Below, one piece after another: positions 1 through 9,299 of a stretch of 64,000 bases of DNA. The stretch is from Saccharomycopsis crataegensis. Lineage: Eukaryota; Ascomycota; Saccharomycetes; Ascoideales; Saccharomycopsidaceae. The stretch spans positions 3,844,001 through 3,908,000 of the forward strand of contig NW_027043829.1 of NCBI RefSeq assembly GCF_037102585.1. The letters run 5' to 3'. Below the pieces are notes generated by a model that worked only from the letters and a program-made list of their open reading frames with translations, did no database searches and had not been told where the DNA came from. Positions within the stretch are counted from its first letter, which is position 1. Every line of letters starts with the position of its first letter. The translations under genes were made by a program, and so were the position numbers.

Positions 1-1697
1 AAAAGCGTTGTCGCCAACAATGGAACACATAACACCAACCCAACAATACACAACAACCTCTGGGTTTCGGCGTAAGCCTGAACCACCGCGATTCTCGCAG
101 AAGATCCCCATGGATAAGTGACTATAAAGCTAAATGGGTCCAGGTAAGCACTATCCGCCAACTCTTGGGTGAGCCCAAGCTTAAGGAACTCCTTATTAAG
201 GTAGCCAGGCATCTTATTAGTCCAAATGGCTCCAGAAACACTAGCCCCGATCGCCATCCCGATATTATAGAACGACAAGTATAAACAAAGTACGGTGGCC
301 ATATGTTCGTGCGACGTCACCGAAGAAATCGACACCTGGGTAGAATAGGTAAAGAAACCGGCCCCGAACCCCATCAAGCACAACCCACCAATGACCCCAT
401 CGAGGAACTTTTGGGATTCGGTGGTCCCGTCATTATCCCCACGGAAGTGTAATAAGATCCCGAGGGCCACAAGCCACATCACCACCCCAAAAACAATAAA
501 CCCTTTAACTCTTCTAACTTTAACCACCAACAACCCCACGAGTGGACCGGTGATCACGGAAACAAAAGAGTACAACGAAACGATTCTGGTGGCCGCTTTC
601 ACCGAAGCGTTCATCCCGACAATCAACACCGTGTACATGTAATCGTTAGGCATGTACCAAATCAAATCAATGAAGATGGCAATGATCAATGCTGACCAGA
701 CCCCACGGTCTTTCAAGAGTGGGAATGGGATGATTGGGGTTTTAGCAAATTCGCCTTCCCAAACAATAAATACCGGAATAAGGACAAACCCAATGACCAA
801 TGGGGCAATCGTCGATGCTTTCTTCCAATTGTCATGGATCCCACCCGCCAAAGTGAACGGCACCAAAATGAACCCTAACACACAAATAATAAGCAAAATC
901 CCCACGATGTCCAAATCCCAAAAGTACTTGACCGCCACGTTATCGGTGAAGGAGTTCCACTTATGAGTTTTCTCGTTTTCCAATGACTCTTCTTCGGTGA
1001 TTGCTTGCCATTCTTCGGTGGACCTGGCCTTGATGTGCATATGGATAAAGCACAATACCAAAGGAATACAAGAGCATGGGAAGATAATCGCAAAGATCCA
1101 AACCGAATAACTCCATCCATGATGGGCATACAAACTCGAAGTCATATCCCCACTGACCCAAGTGTTGATAATAAATGGCAACGCCGGGATAAACGACGCT
1201 GTCAATCTCCAATTCAAGTTTGAGAAATCCGCAAGAATGATCTGGATAATGGCAATCACCCCGGTGTAACCGATTTGGTACATCACCGCCCCACCAGCAA
1301 ACTTGTTGACGTTGGTCGCTTGAGATTGGATGATGGTACCAATCACGTAAAACACAATGGCAAGCAAGAATAATTCCAAACGTCCGAACCTATCGGATAA
1401 TCTGGCATAAGTTGGTTGGGCTGCTGCCGCCACCACCCCACGAATGACATTAACCGTCGACATCAAAGAGTGCTCAGCGTAACTAGCGGTGGCTAATGGT
1501 TGGGCAAGGCTTCTGAAAGTGGCATCGATGGAATATGTGTACGCGACAAAGAAAATTGAAATGAAGAGTAATATTCTGAGCTTCCAATCACCATATTGGG
1601 CCGACAACACTTCGACTTTTCTAATCCCAATAGATTTGGTCGGAGTGTGTGGTTGTTGGTGCTCCGCACCTACGGATTTATTGTCACTTTCACTCAT
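1..1697 (-). CDS. SIT1: Siderophore-iron transporter, ARN/SIT family MFS (3' end cut by window edge)
   Basis: A multi-span membrane protein that should import ferric siderophores by proton symport at the plasma membrane or endosomes. It reads open from the ATG at 1695-1697 (MSESDNKSVG) for about 565 codons to the window edge; the ARN/SIT family is about 600-630 aa, so only the last few dozen codons are missing. Seen: a hydrophilic N-terminus, then YSIDATF, a run close to QPLATASYAEHS, and LSDRFGR (about residues 100-106), the MFS loop 2-3 signature as found in Arn1/Sit1. Near the end is AETQRLLCIVG, typical of the family C-terminus. Many hydrophobic segments fit a 14-span transporter. One in-frame CTG lies in AYLDPF, where relatives have small polar residues. 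The exact paralogue (ARN1, ARN2, SIT1) cannot be told from this window. Confidence 0.87.
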   Translation of the reverse strand, partial: MSESDNKSVGAEHQQPHTPTKSIGIRKVEVLSAQYGDWKLRILLFISIFFVAYTYSIDATFRSLAQPLATASYAEHSLMSTVNVIRGVVAAAAQPTYARLSDRFGRLELFLLAIVFYVIGTIIQSQATNVNKFAGGAVMYQIGYTGVIAIIQIILADFSNLNWRLTASFIPALPFIINTWVSGDMTSSLYAHHGWSYSVWIFAIIFPCSCIPLVLCFIHMHIKARSTEEWQAITEEESLENEKTHKWNSFTDNVAVKYFWDLDIVGILLIICVLGFILVPFTLAGGIHDNWKKASTIAPLVIGFVLIPVFIVWEGEFAKTPIIPFPLLKDRGVWSALIIAIFIDLIWYMPNDYMYTVLIVGMNASVKAATRIVSLYSFVSVITGPLVGLLVVKVRRVKGFIVFGVVMWLVALGILLHFRGDNDGTTESQKFLDGVIGGLCLMGFGAGFFTYSTQVSISSVTSHEHMATVLCLYLSFYNIGMAIGASVSGAIWTNKMPGYLNKEFLKLGLTQELADSAYLDPFSFIVTYPWGSSARIAVVQAYAETQRLLCIVGLVLCVPLLATTL

Positions 1698-2145
1698 GCT
1701 TGATTGGCAAAAAGTACACAATTCGAGACTTAAATTATTGAGAGAGCTTCTTTTTTTTTTTTTTTTTTTTAATTAATTGGGGTTTAAAGGGAGAGAGTAA
1801 CCAAGTATTTTATAATGTGGCTGAAACGGTTGGGGTGTATTTTATGAATACGAAATGTGCAAAGAAAAGAAAATCTCTTCAAGCTTTGCTGACATGCAAA
1901 AACATAAAAGAAAAAAAAAAAAAAGAATAGAACGAATTTTAAACTTTTCTTTGCCTTTTCCTTTTCACTTGGTAGAGGCAATATTCAGTAATTTTTTTTT
2001 TTGTCGTTCTCTATTTTCCGTAAATGGTTATTCTTGTGTGTCATGTAATAATAGTAATACTAAACGTTTCCAGTTGTTGTTATTTATTTCACACCCTGTA
2101 TACATACATCTACAGCATGCATGCTTTTTTATCTAAAATATCAGT

Positions 2146-2167
2146 GGGGAGTGGGGAGTGGGGAGGG
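2146..2167 (+). repeat. Tandem G-run repeat with quadruplex potential
   Basis: Three copies of a GTGGGGA-like unit give four G runs of 3-4 within 22 bases, separated by 1-3 bases. This fits a two- or three-tier G-quadruplex on the plus strand, about 450 bp upstream of the transporter start. Formation is inference. Confidence 0.55.
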
Positions 2168-2971
2168 CTTTTGCACAATTCAACTGCCTGTAATTAGAGG
2201 TAAACGAGATTGATAGTGGTGAATGTTTAATAATCATTTGCAATGAAACTGTTTCATTGTGTTAGTATTGACTATTAACCCACTTTTTTTTTAACTGGAA
2301 TAGTCACAAGAGAAAAAAATTTTTTTTTTTCCTTCTCATTACCAGTATTGGCAAAGAGGTGAAATTTATCAACAAAACAAAAAGAAATGAGAAATCTTTG
2401 ACGAAAAGCCAGAAGAGAGGCAACATTACATGAATTTAAAAAAAAAAATAAAAAAAAATAAAAGAGATCTAACGGTGAAGATCGTATACAAACAAAACAT
2501 TGGAGATTTAAAAGATCTTCAACACTCGCCTTAAGTCCAATCAATATACAGACAGCTATTGAAAAATTGAGGTTAGTACTTTACAGCATTTATCATAGCA
2601 TAAGCATAGCACCATTTAAATGCATAATAAGTTCTTGGATACACAGGCTTCACTACTTTCTTTTTGTCCAAGGGTGCATTTTAGAAGATCTTGCAGAAGT
2701 TATTGAGGCTTTAGTCTAAAGTGCAACTAAACTTTAATGTTCGAGAAGCGAAATCTCTACCAAAGTAGAAAGAGAACAAAAAAAGAAATGAGGTTTATCT
2801 AAAGTGATCTCAATAATGCATGTCATGAATTATTACCGTCGTCGGTAGAAATTCCGTTACTAGAAAACAACGTAAAAGTCACAGAAGAGCTTATTATTAT
2901 TATTATTTTTAGGAATTCATAAAAATTTTCTTTGTTGTCCGGGTAACATAGCCGACCAACTTTTTGCACTA

Positions 2972-2977
2972 TATAAA
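2972..2977 (+). promoter_or_regulatory. TATA box of the U3 snoRNA gene
   Basis: TATAAA lies 64 bp upstream of the inferred U3 5' end at 3036, a usual spacing for RNA polymerase II snoRNA promoters in yeasts. Confidence 0.7.
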
Positions 2978-3035
2978 GGGCCTGTGATCCTCTAATTTAA
3001 TTAGAGCCTTCATTTGAATTTTTTTTCCTTTCTTT

Positions 3036-3446
3036 GTCGACGTACTTCAGTAAGTAGCCTCCCATATGGTTTTTCACTATTGTTTTCAATAGTATTATTA
3101 CCATTTTTTTTCCCCTTCTCCAAAATGTTGCTAAAGTGCTTGGATTCAGGAAACTAACGCCTTCAAAAGTAGGATCATTTCTATAGGTAACGTCTCTCTT
3201 TGACTCTTCAAAAGAGCCACTGAATCCAACTTGGTTGATGAGGCAATAACCCTCATGCTCTAGAATGAGGTTTGAAAATAGCTTGCTCTGTGATCCTAGT
3301 TGATCCAGTCATCTACATTTCTTACTATTCTTTTGTTCGACGGTTTATTATATGAACTTTAGAAAGGAGCGATGATTTCGACCCTGCTGAACATACTTCT
3401 TTGAAGGAGTTCTCCTAGGGTGGGCGTGAGTGGCAGTCTGACAAGT
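3036..3446 (+). ncRNA. SNR17: U3 small nucleolar RNA gene with a spliceosomal intron
   Basis: C/D-type snoRNA that base-pairs with the 35S pre-rRNA and nucleates the SSU processome for 18S maturation in the nucleolus. Exon 1 (3036-3049) is GTCGACGTACTTCA, identical to the yeast U3 5' end. Intron 3050-3172 starts GTAAGT, has ACTAAC at 3153-3158 and ends TAG. Exon 2 opens with GATCATTTCTATAGG (box A region), followed by the conserved stem CTCTTTGACTCTTCAAAAGA, the ACTTGGTTGATGA region (box C'), GCGATGATTTCGACCC (box C) and a terminal GGCAGTCTGACAAGT carrying box D (GTCTGA). Spliced length is about 288 nt, near the 333 nt of S. cerevisiae with a shorter variable domain. The ends are set by homology remembered from S. 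cerevisiae U3, which also has an intron at this same point. Confidence 0.95.
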
Positions 3447-3775
3447 TATAAATTAATAAATATTTTTTTTTTTTTTCATTCTTGAAATTCTCGTTTAATG
3501 TAAGTCCGTAACTATTGTTTATATATATGTCTTGAGTCCTTTGGTTGTAATACTTCAAGAAACACATTTCAACGGTGGCCACCATATCAAGTGTGCCTGC
3601 CTTACTATATATATTTGAAGGTAAATATTGTGATTTCCGCCGAATTGAGTATAGCCAAATATCACACAGCTTGTTGGGTGATTATTCTAGGAAAACAAGA
3701 AAACGAGGGTAGCTTTTCAATTTCTCTCAATTACCATGTCCATAAATAGATTGCATGCATTCATATATATATAAA

Positions 3776-4419
3776 TAGGGAGTTTGCTTTTTCAAAAATA
3801 AAAATACTAAATAAAACTACTGATTTTTTTTGCATGGCTCAAAACCACATTACTAAGCTTTTGTATTTGCTTACAAATAAAATGTTGCATAGTCCGTATC
3901 TTTTGAAAACAAAACTGCAAATTGCAGTTTTGTTTTCCAAAAATCATAAAAACTACTGAAGCAGTCACATGGTCTAAAAGTCACGCTTACCCTCGGCAAA
4001 CGTGACAACCCACACCCGAAATGTTCAAAAATAATTTCTAAAGTTGAATGATTAATGTAAATTGCTGCGATGACAGGCATAGCTTTTTTGCATTGTGCAA
4101 TCCTAATTTGCATGAGCCTTGCTCTCAATCTTCTCTCATTGTTTGCCATTTTTGATAAATATGATAATGATAGTGTCAATACCTAGAACCAAATGGATAT
4201 CAAACGCGTCGAGAAGTCAAAAAAGAAAAAAACTACGCGTCCCACCGGAATGTCAACTTTTTCAACTGTTACCCGACCAATTGAAACCCAAAAATATTTT
4301 ACACGAAAATACTGGAATGGTCGTGTAGTGCTATGCCCTTTCATGTACTGCGATGCATGTGCCAGGTGCCAAAATCGTTTTATTTTAGTATTTTTATTTT
4401 TGAAAAAGCAAACTCCCTA
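3776..4419. mobile_element. Candidate non-autonomous DNA transposon (MITE-like) with ~42-bp terminal inverted repeats
   Basis: The segment 3776-3817 is repeated in inverted orientation at 4377-4419 with a single one-base indel; both outer ends read TAGGGAGTTTGC. The inverted repeats enclose 559 bp with no transposase. Directly outside lie identical 5-bp flanks, ATAAA at 3771-3775 and 4420-4424, which could be a target-site duplication; alternatively the TA inside each end is a mariner-type TA duplication. A 33-bp palindrome sits inside. High arm identity suggests a fairly recent insertion, or arms kept alike by selection or conversion. The family cannot be set; the AT-rich flanks make the 5-bp duplication only moderately convincing. 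Confidence 0.6.
3905..3937. repeat. 33-bp perfect palindrome (16-bp arms, one-base centre)
   Basis: GAAAACAAAACTGCAA is followed by one A and then its exact reverse complement TTGCAGTTTTGTTTTC. It lies inside the inverted-repeat-bounded element, 88 bp from its left arm. Confidence 0.9.
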
Positions 4420-4624
4420 ATAAATAATTACAAAAGATCAAAAATTATTAATATGAAAATTCATTGGAAAAGCGGTCAATAATAAAACGACGTGGACCAC
4501 AAATAAAAATCAAATACCAAAAGCAAAGAAGTAAAGACAATAAAATTAAAAAAAAAAAAAAAAAAATTATAACGTAAATAAGAAGAATATCAGAATTCCA
4601 TCATCATCATCATCATCATTATCA

Positions 4625-5612
4625 TCACAAGATATCATCGTCAGCTTCAACGATAGAACTCTTGATCTTCAATAAGATAGTGGTCTTCCATTTATCCAAC
4701 TTACTGAATTGATCAAACTCGTACAACTTATCAGCAAACACTTGGCCATCTCTGTCACTAATTGCTTCGAACAAATCATTCAATAAAATGCATTCTCTAG
4801 TTTGTTGGAAACTACCGTCCCAATCAATAAACTTATCCAAAGTTTTCTTAGCAGCCACCATATCATCGGCGGCCAAGTAACATAAAATGGATTTGAAGAA
4901 ATAGTCCTTGAGCGACCATTTGGAAAGATTATTATTGAGAGATTTCTTGGCCACGCTTTCGTAAAGCGCTGCTGCCTGGATATAGTTCCCTGCTAATGCC
5001 CCCAAATCAGCGGCCTTAACGTAGGCCTTGTTGGCCAATGCTTGGGCTTGGTCCGAAGAATACCAATCGCCTGCTTGTTCGTAATGTTGGGTGGCCTCGC
5101 TCAAATCATTGAGACTGTCTTCGTAAATTGCCGCGAGGTCCATCTTGAAATTGGCGGCTCTACGGAATTGCCCTCTGGTGGTGAAAATCTTGATGGCTTC
5201 CTTGAGCACTCTGGCAGCATCTTGCGGGGAATCCTCACGATAACTCTTGAAAGCATCGATGAGGGTACTGCCTGATTCATCTATCGATTCCGCCTTCTTT
5301 TGGGCTTCCGAAGCTTTTTCAAACAAGTTCCCGGCCTTCACGTATTGTTTTTGGATTCTGTACAAGTTAGCAGCTTGGATATAAAGATCAGCCGCCTCTT
5401 CGAACCGGTAAAGACTCAGACCACCAAAGAATTTGGCAAACCCGCCAACTGGTGCACATTTTTTATCGGCCTAGTTATTATTATCATGTGGTTAATAAGA
5501 TTGTTCTTTTGGTCATAGAAAGGAATATATATATGTATATATATATCTTTTTTCCTTTTCCTTTTTTTTTTTTTTCACTTACTTGGGCAATCAATTCTTC
5601 TGGACTAGACAT
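4625..5612 (-). CDS. SEC17: Alpha-SNAP, SNARE-disassembly adaptor (spliced)
   Basis: Sec17 binds SNARE bundles and recruits the AAA ATPase Sec18/NSF to take them apart after vesicle fusion; a peripheral cytosolic protein. Exon 1 (5583-5612) encodes MSSPEELIAQ. Intron 5471-5582 (112 bp) starts GTAAGT, has TATTAAC (plus-strand 5491-5497) and ends TAG. Exon 2 (4625-5470) restores the conserved N-terminus ADKKCAPVGGFAKFFGG. The product is 291 aa, against 292 in S. cerevisiae. Seen: TPR-like helical hairpins throughout, the family landmarks FEEAADLYIQAA, TRGQFRRAANFK and LSKWSLKDYFFK, and the C-terminal LDKWKTTILLKIK, which stimulates Sec18, ending in the acidic DDDIL. Residue 28 is a CTG codon opposite a serine in S. 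cerevisiae Sec17 (remembered alignment). Confidence 0.96.
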
Positions 5613-5676
5613 TTTTCAACTACTACTTGTGGTTAGTTGTACTTAATCATTATCAATAGGTGGTGGGTGAGTTTTT

Positions 5677-5720
<44 letters not shown>

Positions 5721-6151
5721 CTATTTTTTCTACGTGTCTCGTGACACGTCATCTATTACATAATCCCAAATCCAAAAGATCTTACAATAATAGACGTTTT
5801 GTAGTATCCATTTTTTATGAGCTATTTGAGAAAAATATCTTATATATATATATATATATATGATAAGAATCCTCATTACATTGATAAACAATAATTTGAA
5901 ATTTGAAATTTGAAAACAAATAAACACAAAAAGTATCATAATCGTACACCGAATCAAATAACAGAATAAAACGTCGATAAGACCATCATCATCAATAAGA
6001 ATGATGGAAAATGAGGAGGGGAAGTGATAAAGAGATAGAGAGAGAGAGAAAAAAAAAAAAAAAAAAAGAAAAAGAAAGAGAAGAAAGATGATGACCCTGT
6101 AGGCTAATATAATTCAAAAAAAAAATTCAAATCATGATGATTAGTCTAGTC
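5613..6151. other. Intergenic region: SEC17 promoter and MNT1-like 3' end
   Basis: Contains an uninterrupted run of 42 T at 5679-5720, an (AT)n tract near 5840-5861 and a GA/A-rich tract at about 6030-6090. No gene seen. Confidence 0.6.
5679..5720 (+). repeat. Homopolymer T42
   Basis: 42 consecutive T, seen as A42 from SEC17, about 70-110 bp upstream of the SEC17 ATG. Such dA:dT tracts keep nucleosomes off yeast promoters; the exact length may carry sequencing error. Confidence 0.85.
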
Positions 6152-7465
6152 TCAACCGGAGAAGGATTTCCAGTTATGTGGACGTCTCAAGTTGTTGATG
6201 GCGTGGAATTTGTTGGTACAAGAGTAATCCTTCCAAGTGAAATCTTCTTGAGTGTTACAGACACACTTGTTGGTAAGTCTAGTTTGTGGATCAACAGGAC
6301 AGTTATGGAATGGAACATGGTAGTAACCAACGTCACCAAAGAAGTGGAGTTCGTCTCTTGGCAAAAACAAAGCGGCAGCAATGGAATGAACTGGAGCATC
6401 ACCCCAACGTTCGTAAAAGAACCCACCGGCTTTATCCAAGTATTCAAAGTAGGCACTATAAGCCTCGCCTCTCCAGAATTCGAGCGACCCAATTTCGAAA
6501 TTGGACCAGAAATGACACAAGTTGTAAGATTCTCCACCATCGTCGGAAACGAAATCCAACATGTTGTTTTCTGGCAAGTATTGTGGGTTGGCCTTGATGA
6601 ATTCCTTGGTGGTCTTCCACAAAGTTGGGATGGTTTCGATATATTCTGGCAAAGAAATGGTCCAACCATAAGACTTCTTGTTGTCCTTCATAAATCTGAA
6701 AATATCGTAATCAATATCACAGTAAATCTTCACATCTGGTTCGACTCTCCAGTAGTATTCGTAATCCATCATCAATGGATGTCTGTAGAAGAACCCGGAT
6801 TCGTAACGACACATATGTCTATAAGGAATAGAGTCACCATAAATAATTCTTCTGTCGTGCATGTCTTTACGGACAGCAGCGGCCTTATCTTGGTCAATCC
6901 ATTCTGGGAATCCCCATTGTGACTTATCAATCTTCCCGTATTTGGTGGTACCGGAAACAAGAGAGCTAGTGACGGCTTTGAATTCGTCGGTGAATTCTTC
7001 ATCGTTCAAGAAGACCCAATCGTAGTGGAACTTGTTGTTGAAACGATCTTCAATGTGTCTAATGGAGCCAATAAGACTGTTCAAATCACGGTTTCTGGCA
7101 AGGGTGACAAAAGTAGCACTGATTCTTTGACTTTCGTCGACCTTATCGGTGTAGTAATATCTCTTGTAACCGTCTTCACCAACAGAGGCCTTAAGACCAC
7201 CATCGGCAGCAGCGGCAGGGGATTTGTAGGCGGCCGCCTTGTCGGCCTTGGAAGAGGAAGAATCACTGGATGGTGATTTTTGGGAGTCGGCAACAACAGC
7301 AGCGGCAGCTTTGCCCCCGCCAACGACGGTAGTTTCTGATTTGGTGTCATTATTGATCACTGGGACGTAATCAGAAGTCGAGCCTTTGGATAAGATGAAC
7401 CCACAAAGAAGAAGTGCTGCCACAAAGGCAGCGAGTCTGACCAATCTAGCGTTTGATCTGGCCAT
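6152..7465 (-). CDS. MNT1: Golgi alpha-1,2-mannosyltransferase, KRE2/MNT1 type (GT15)
   Basis: Transfers mannose from GDP-mannose in alpha-1,2 linkage to O-linked (and some N-linked) mannans in the Golgi. 437 aa against 442 for S. cerevisiae Kre2. Type II layout: short basic cytosolic tail, one membrane anchor (about residues 9-26), a low-complexity Ser/Ala/Lys stem to about residue 92, then the GT15 catalytic domain. The residues implicated in the Kre2 structure are present at the same relative spacing: Y215, E242 in RVEPD (metal), E324 in SNFE, D356 in WGDAP and H383 in GYYH. Conserved FHYDWVFLND, CDIDYD and FYERWGDAPVHS are seen. The paired C-terminal cysteines of the Kre2 branch (CVCN, YSCTNKFH) separate it from the two KTR genes 8-12 kb to the right. 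Confidence 0.93.
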   Translation of the reverse strand: MARSNARLVRLAAFVAALLLCGFILSKGSTSDYVPVINNDTKSETTVVGGGKAAAAVVADSQKSPSSDSSSSKADKAAAYKSPAAAADGGLKASVGEDGYKRYYYTDKVDESQRISATFVTLARNRDLNSLIGSIRHIEDRFNNKFHYDWVFLNDEEFTDEFKAVTSSLVSGTTKYGKIDKSQWGFPEWIDQDKAAAVRKDMHDRRIIYGDSIPYRHMCRYESGFFYRHPLMMDYEYYWRVEPDVKIYCDIDYDIFRFMKDNKKSYGWTISLPEYIETIPTLWKTTKEFIKANPQYLPENNMLDFVSDDGGESYNLCHFWSNFEIGSLEFWRGEAYSAYFEYLDKAGGFFYERWGDAPVHSIAAALFLPRDELHFFGDVGYYHVPFHNCPVDPQTRLTNKCVCNTQEDFTWKDYSCTNKFHAINNLRRPHNWKSFSG

Positions 7466-8224
7466 TTTCTAATGATGTGAAGAGGGAATTGATATAAACT
7501 CAACAAGAGAGTAATGGGGATGAAAAATAAAAGTCCAAGAAGAAAAAAAAAGAAAAAAGAAAAAAGAAAACTTGTATGAAAAATGCACTAAAGACAGATT
7601 AATTAAGAATGATGGGGGCTTCAACAGGGGGAAGGAAAAAAAAAAAATATTGAGAGAGAGAGAGAGGGAACAGGGAAGTACAGGATGGGATGGAGGAATG
7701 TGATGATCTAATTGGTTACTACTCCTGTTGGTTTTGTACGGAGAATGAGAATAGGCTGTTGTTGGTTGCTACAATATTGTGCTGTAATAATATATATAAT
7801 AATGTACCACGGTACAGTACAGTACATGTTGGTTAATTAAGCAATTGTGGACAGCTGTCCCACTCACTCGCTCACTCGCTCACTCACTCACTCACGCGGG
7901 GGGTGTGATCTCAGTTTTTCCTGGTCCCCTCCCCCTCCCCCTCCGGCACCCCCAAAACGCCCCGAGAAAAAAAAAAAAATCTCATTTTATTTTCTTATTT
8001 ATTTTTATTTTTTGTGGTATGTGTTGGTTTAATCAGGAAGGAGCAGCAGCAGCAGCAGCAACCGACGTGTTAGAACAAAAGGTTACCCGGTTCTTGGTGA
8101 TACTAATAATTGCCGTGACGGTGCGTTCGCAAGTGCGGTTAGACCGGGGGGCCCCTCAACATGCATTGCCGCGCTGCTTTTGTGTGTCAACTTTGTGTCA
8201 CAAATAACCATCCGTCACTATGTA

Positions 8225-8255
<31 letters not shown>

Positions 8256-8344
8256 ATACAATTGTTTGCTTCTACTACTACTACTACCACCACATTCTCA
8301 CCAGCTAAATTCCCATCTGCCAAACACTACAAAACAATCCAAAA
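7466..8344. other. Divergent promoter region with microsatellites
   Basis: Between MNT1 (minus) and the small spliced gene (plus). Contains GA runs (7655-7668), alternating GTAC palindromic repeats (7804-7828), a CACT/CGCT tandem tract (about 7861-7895), C-rich runs (7925-7960), CAG repeats (8043-8060) and (AAAT)n at 8224-8259. Reading frames over 7845-8207 are low complexity and rejected. Confidence 0.6.
8224..8259 (+). repeat. (TAAA)n microsatellite
   Basis: About nine tandem tetranucleotide units in the 5' flank of the small spliced gene. Confidence 0.85.
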
Positions 8345-8768
8345 ATGGCCCTCAGAAACTGGATAAGAAGGTTTGTGCCCTTCTACCTTTCTATTAATAG
8401 GTGATTACTATTATCAAACGTTTCTAACAATCGATAGTACCATCTCTTCAAGATCTCCTGAGTATTTACAAAAGACCGCCGAAGTCGATGCTGCTCTCGA
8501 CAACGCTGACCACCAAAATATAGTGCCGATGACGGAGACTCTCGATAACATCAAGCAAAAACCAGCCCGGCTTGAAGGGGTCACAGAAATCCCCGACTCT
8601 TCAGCGTATGTCGCTAATCTTGCCACCACTCCAGCGTTGGCTGCCGTCAATGGGATGATCTCCTCTTTCCCCATCCCCAAGATCTTTACTTCAAACGCCA
8701 TTCCATTGTTGATGTATATGAGAGACAATAACCAAGCAGAGAAACAGAAGGCTGGCTCTTCTTCTTAA
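8345..8768 (+). CDS. Small conserved-looking protein of unknown function, spliced
   Basis: Not recognised. Exon 1 is 8345-8370 (MALRNWIR plus two bases), exon 2 is 8438-8768. The proposed 67-bp intron starts GTTTGT, has TTCTAAC at 8422-8428 and ends GATAG at 8437. Joining keeps the frame and gives 118 aa; without splicing the ATG frame stops after 19 codons and the downstream frame lacks an early ATG. The product begins MALRNWIRSTISSRSPEYLQ, has an Asn/Asp/Gln-rich middle and a mildly hydrophobic stretch AALAAVNGMISSFPIPKIF-like in composition (about residues 75-100), and ends KAGSSS. No catalytic motif. The amphipathic Arg/Ser-rich N-terminus could be a mitochondrial presequence, but that is a guess. 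The weak 5' splice site is the main doubt. Confidence 0.6.
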
Positions 8769-8779
8769 ATAAATTAGAT

Positions 8780-8814
<35 letters not shown>

Positions 8815-9299
8815 TATCAGTGTAGCAACAGTATGATTATATTATTATTATTGTTGTTCTCCGGTGCGTAATTTACAAATATTGCTGAATAGGGCAACAC
8901 CCCCTTCCCTGTCCGATGATTTAAACTGCCACCGCACCCCCGCGATGCCCTATACTGTCTCACCCCCCGCCGCCACCCAGTCACTGGAAATCAGCAAGAC
9001 GCGTCTTTTCTTCACTTCTTTTTTTTTTTTTTTTTGTGAACCTGATCATGATATTTGAAAGGTTATAATTGTTCCATTTGCGCTTCTTCTTGCAAACCAC
9101 ACATCCCACACGTTATATTATACCCCCCACCCCTCTCCTCTCACCAAACCTATCGTCTCTACAAATTATCCCCACTATTCCACTGGCCTGTCTACACCAA
9201 TATTAGCCTTCCTTAATATATTTATATTTCCGGCCACGTTATCTCAGAACCACAAAGTCCCTGCTGATTGACATCTCGGCTTCCAGACATTCGTTCATC
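8769..9299. other. Intergenic region: HCM1 promoter
   Basis: Contains a (TTA)n tract at about 8778-8813, C-rich patches, a T17 run near 9020-9035 and one MCB box (8999-9004). No gene seen. Confidence 0.6.
8999..9004. promoter_or_regulatory. MCB-type box ACGCGT upstream of HCM1
   Basis: ACGCGT, inside the longer palindrome GACGCGTC, about 300 bp upstream of the HCM1 ATG. ACGCGT is the MBF (Mbp1-Swi6) core that drives late-G1 genes; HCM1 is a late-G1 gene in S. cerevisiae. Confidence 0.5.

Larger units (their letters stand above)
1698..3035. other. Intergenic region, SIT1-like promoter and U3 upstream DNA
   Basis: No gene seen. Holds homopolymer A/T runs, a possible TATA (TATAAAATA read on the minus strand, about 1807-1816) for the transporter, a TTATCT/TATCAG GATA-type pair near 2129-2142 that could be an iron-responsive GATA-factor site, the G-run cluster at 2146-2167 and the U3 TATA box at 2972. 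Short reading frames here are low complexity. Confidence 0.6.
3447..4624. other. Intergenic region holding the inverted-repeat element
   Basis: No gene supported. The first 330 bp downstream of U3 are AT-rich unique sequence; 3771-4424 is the candidate transposon; 4425-4624 is A-rich, with a CATCAT run just past the SEC17 stop. A 102-codon minus-strand frame at 3871-4179 has no recognisable domain. Confidence 0.6.

Noticed and set aside
3871-4179. 102-codon minus-strand frame inside the inverted-repeat element
   Set aside because: No transposase motif or domain; codon use unremarkable.
6134-6922. 262-codon plus-strand frame opposite the MNT1-like gene
   Set aside because: Antisense shadow of a conserved GT15 domain; no motifs of its own.
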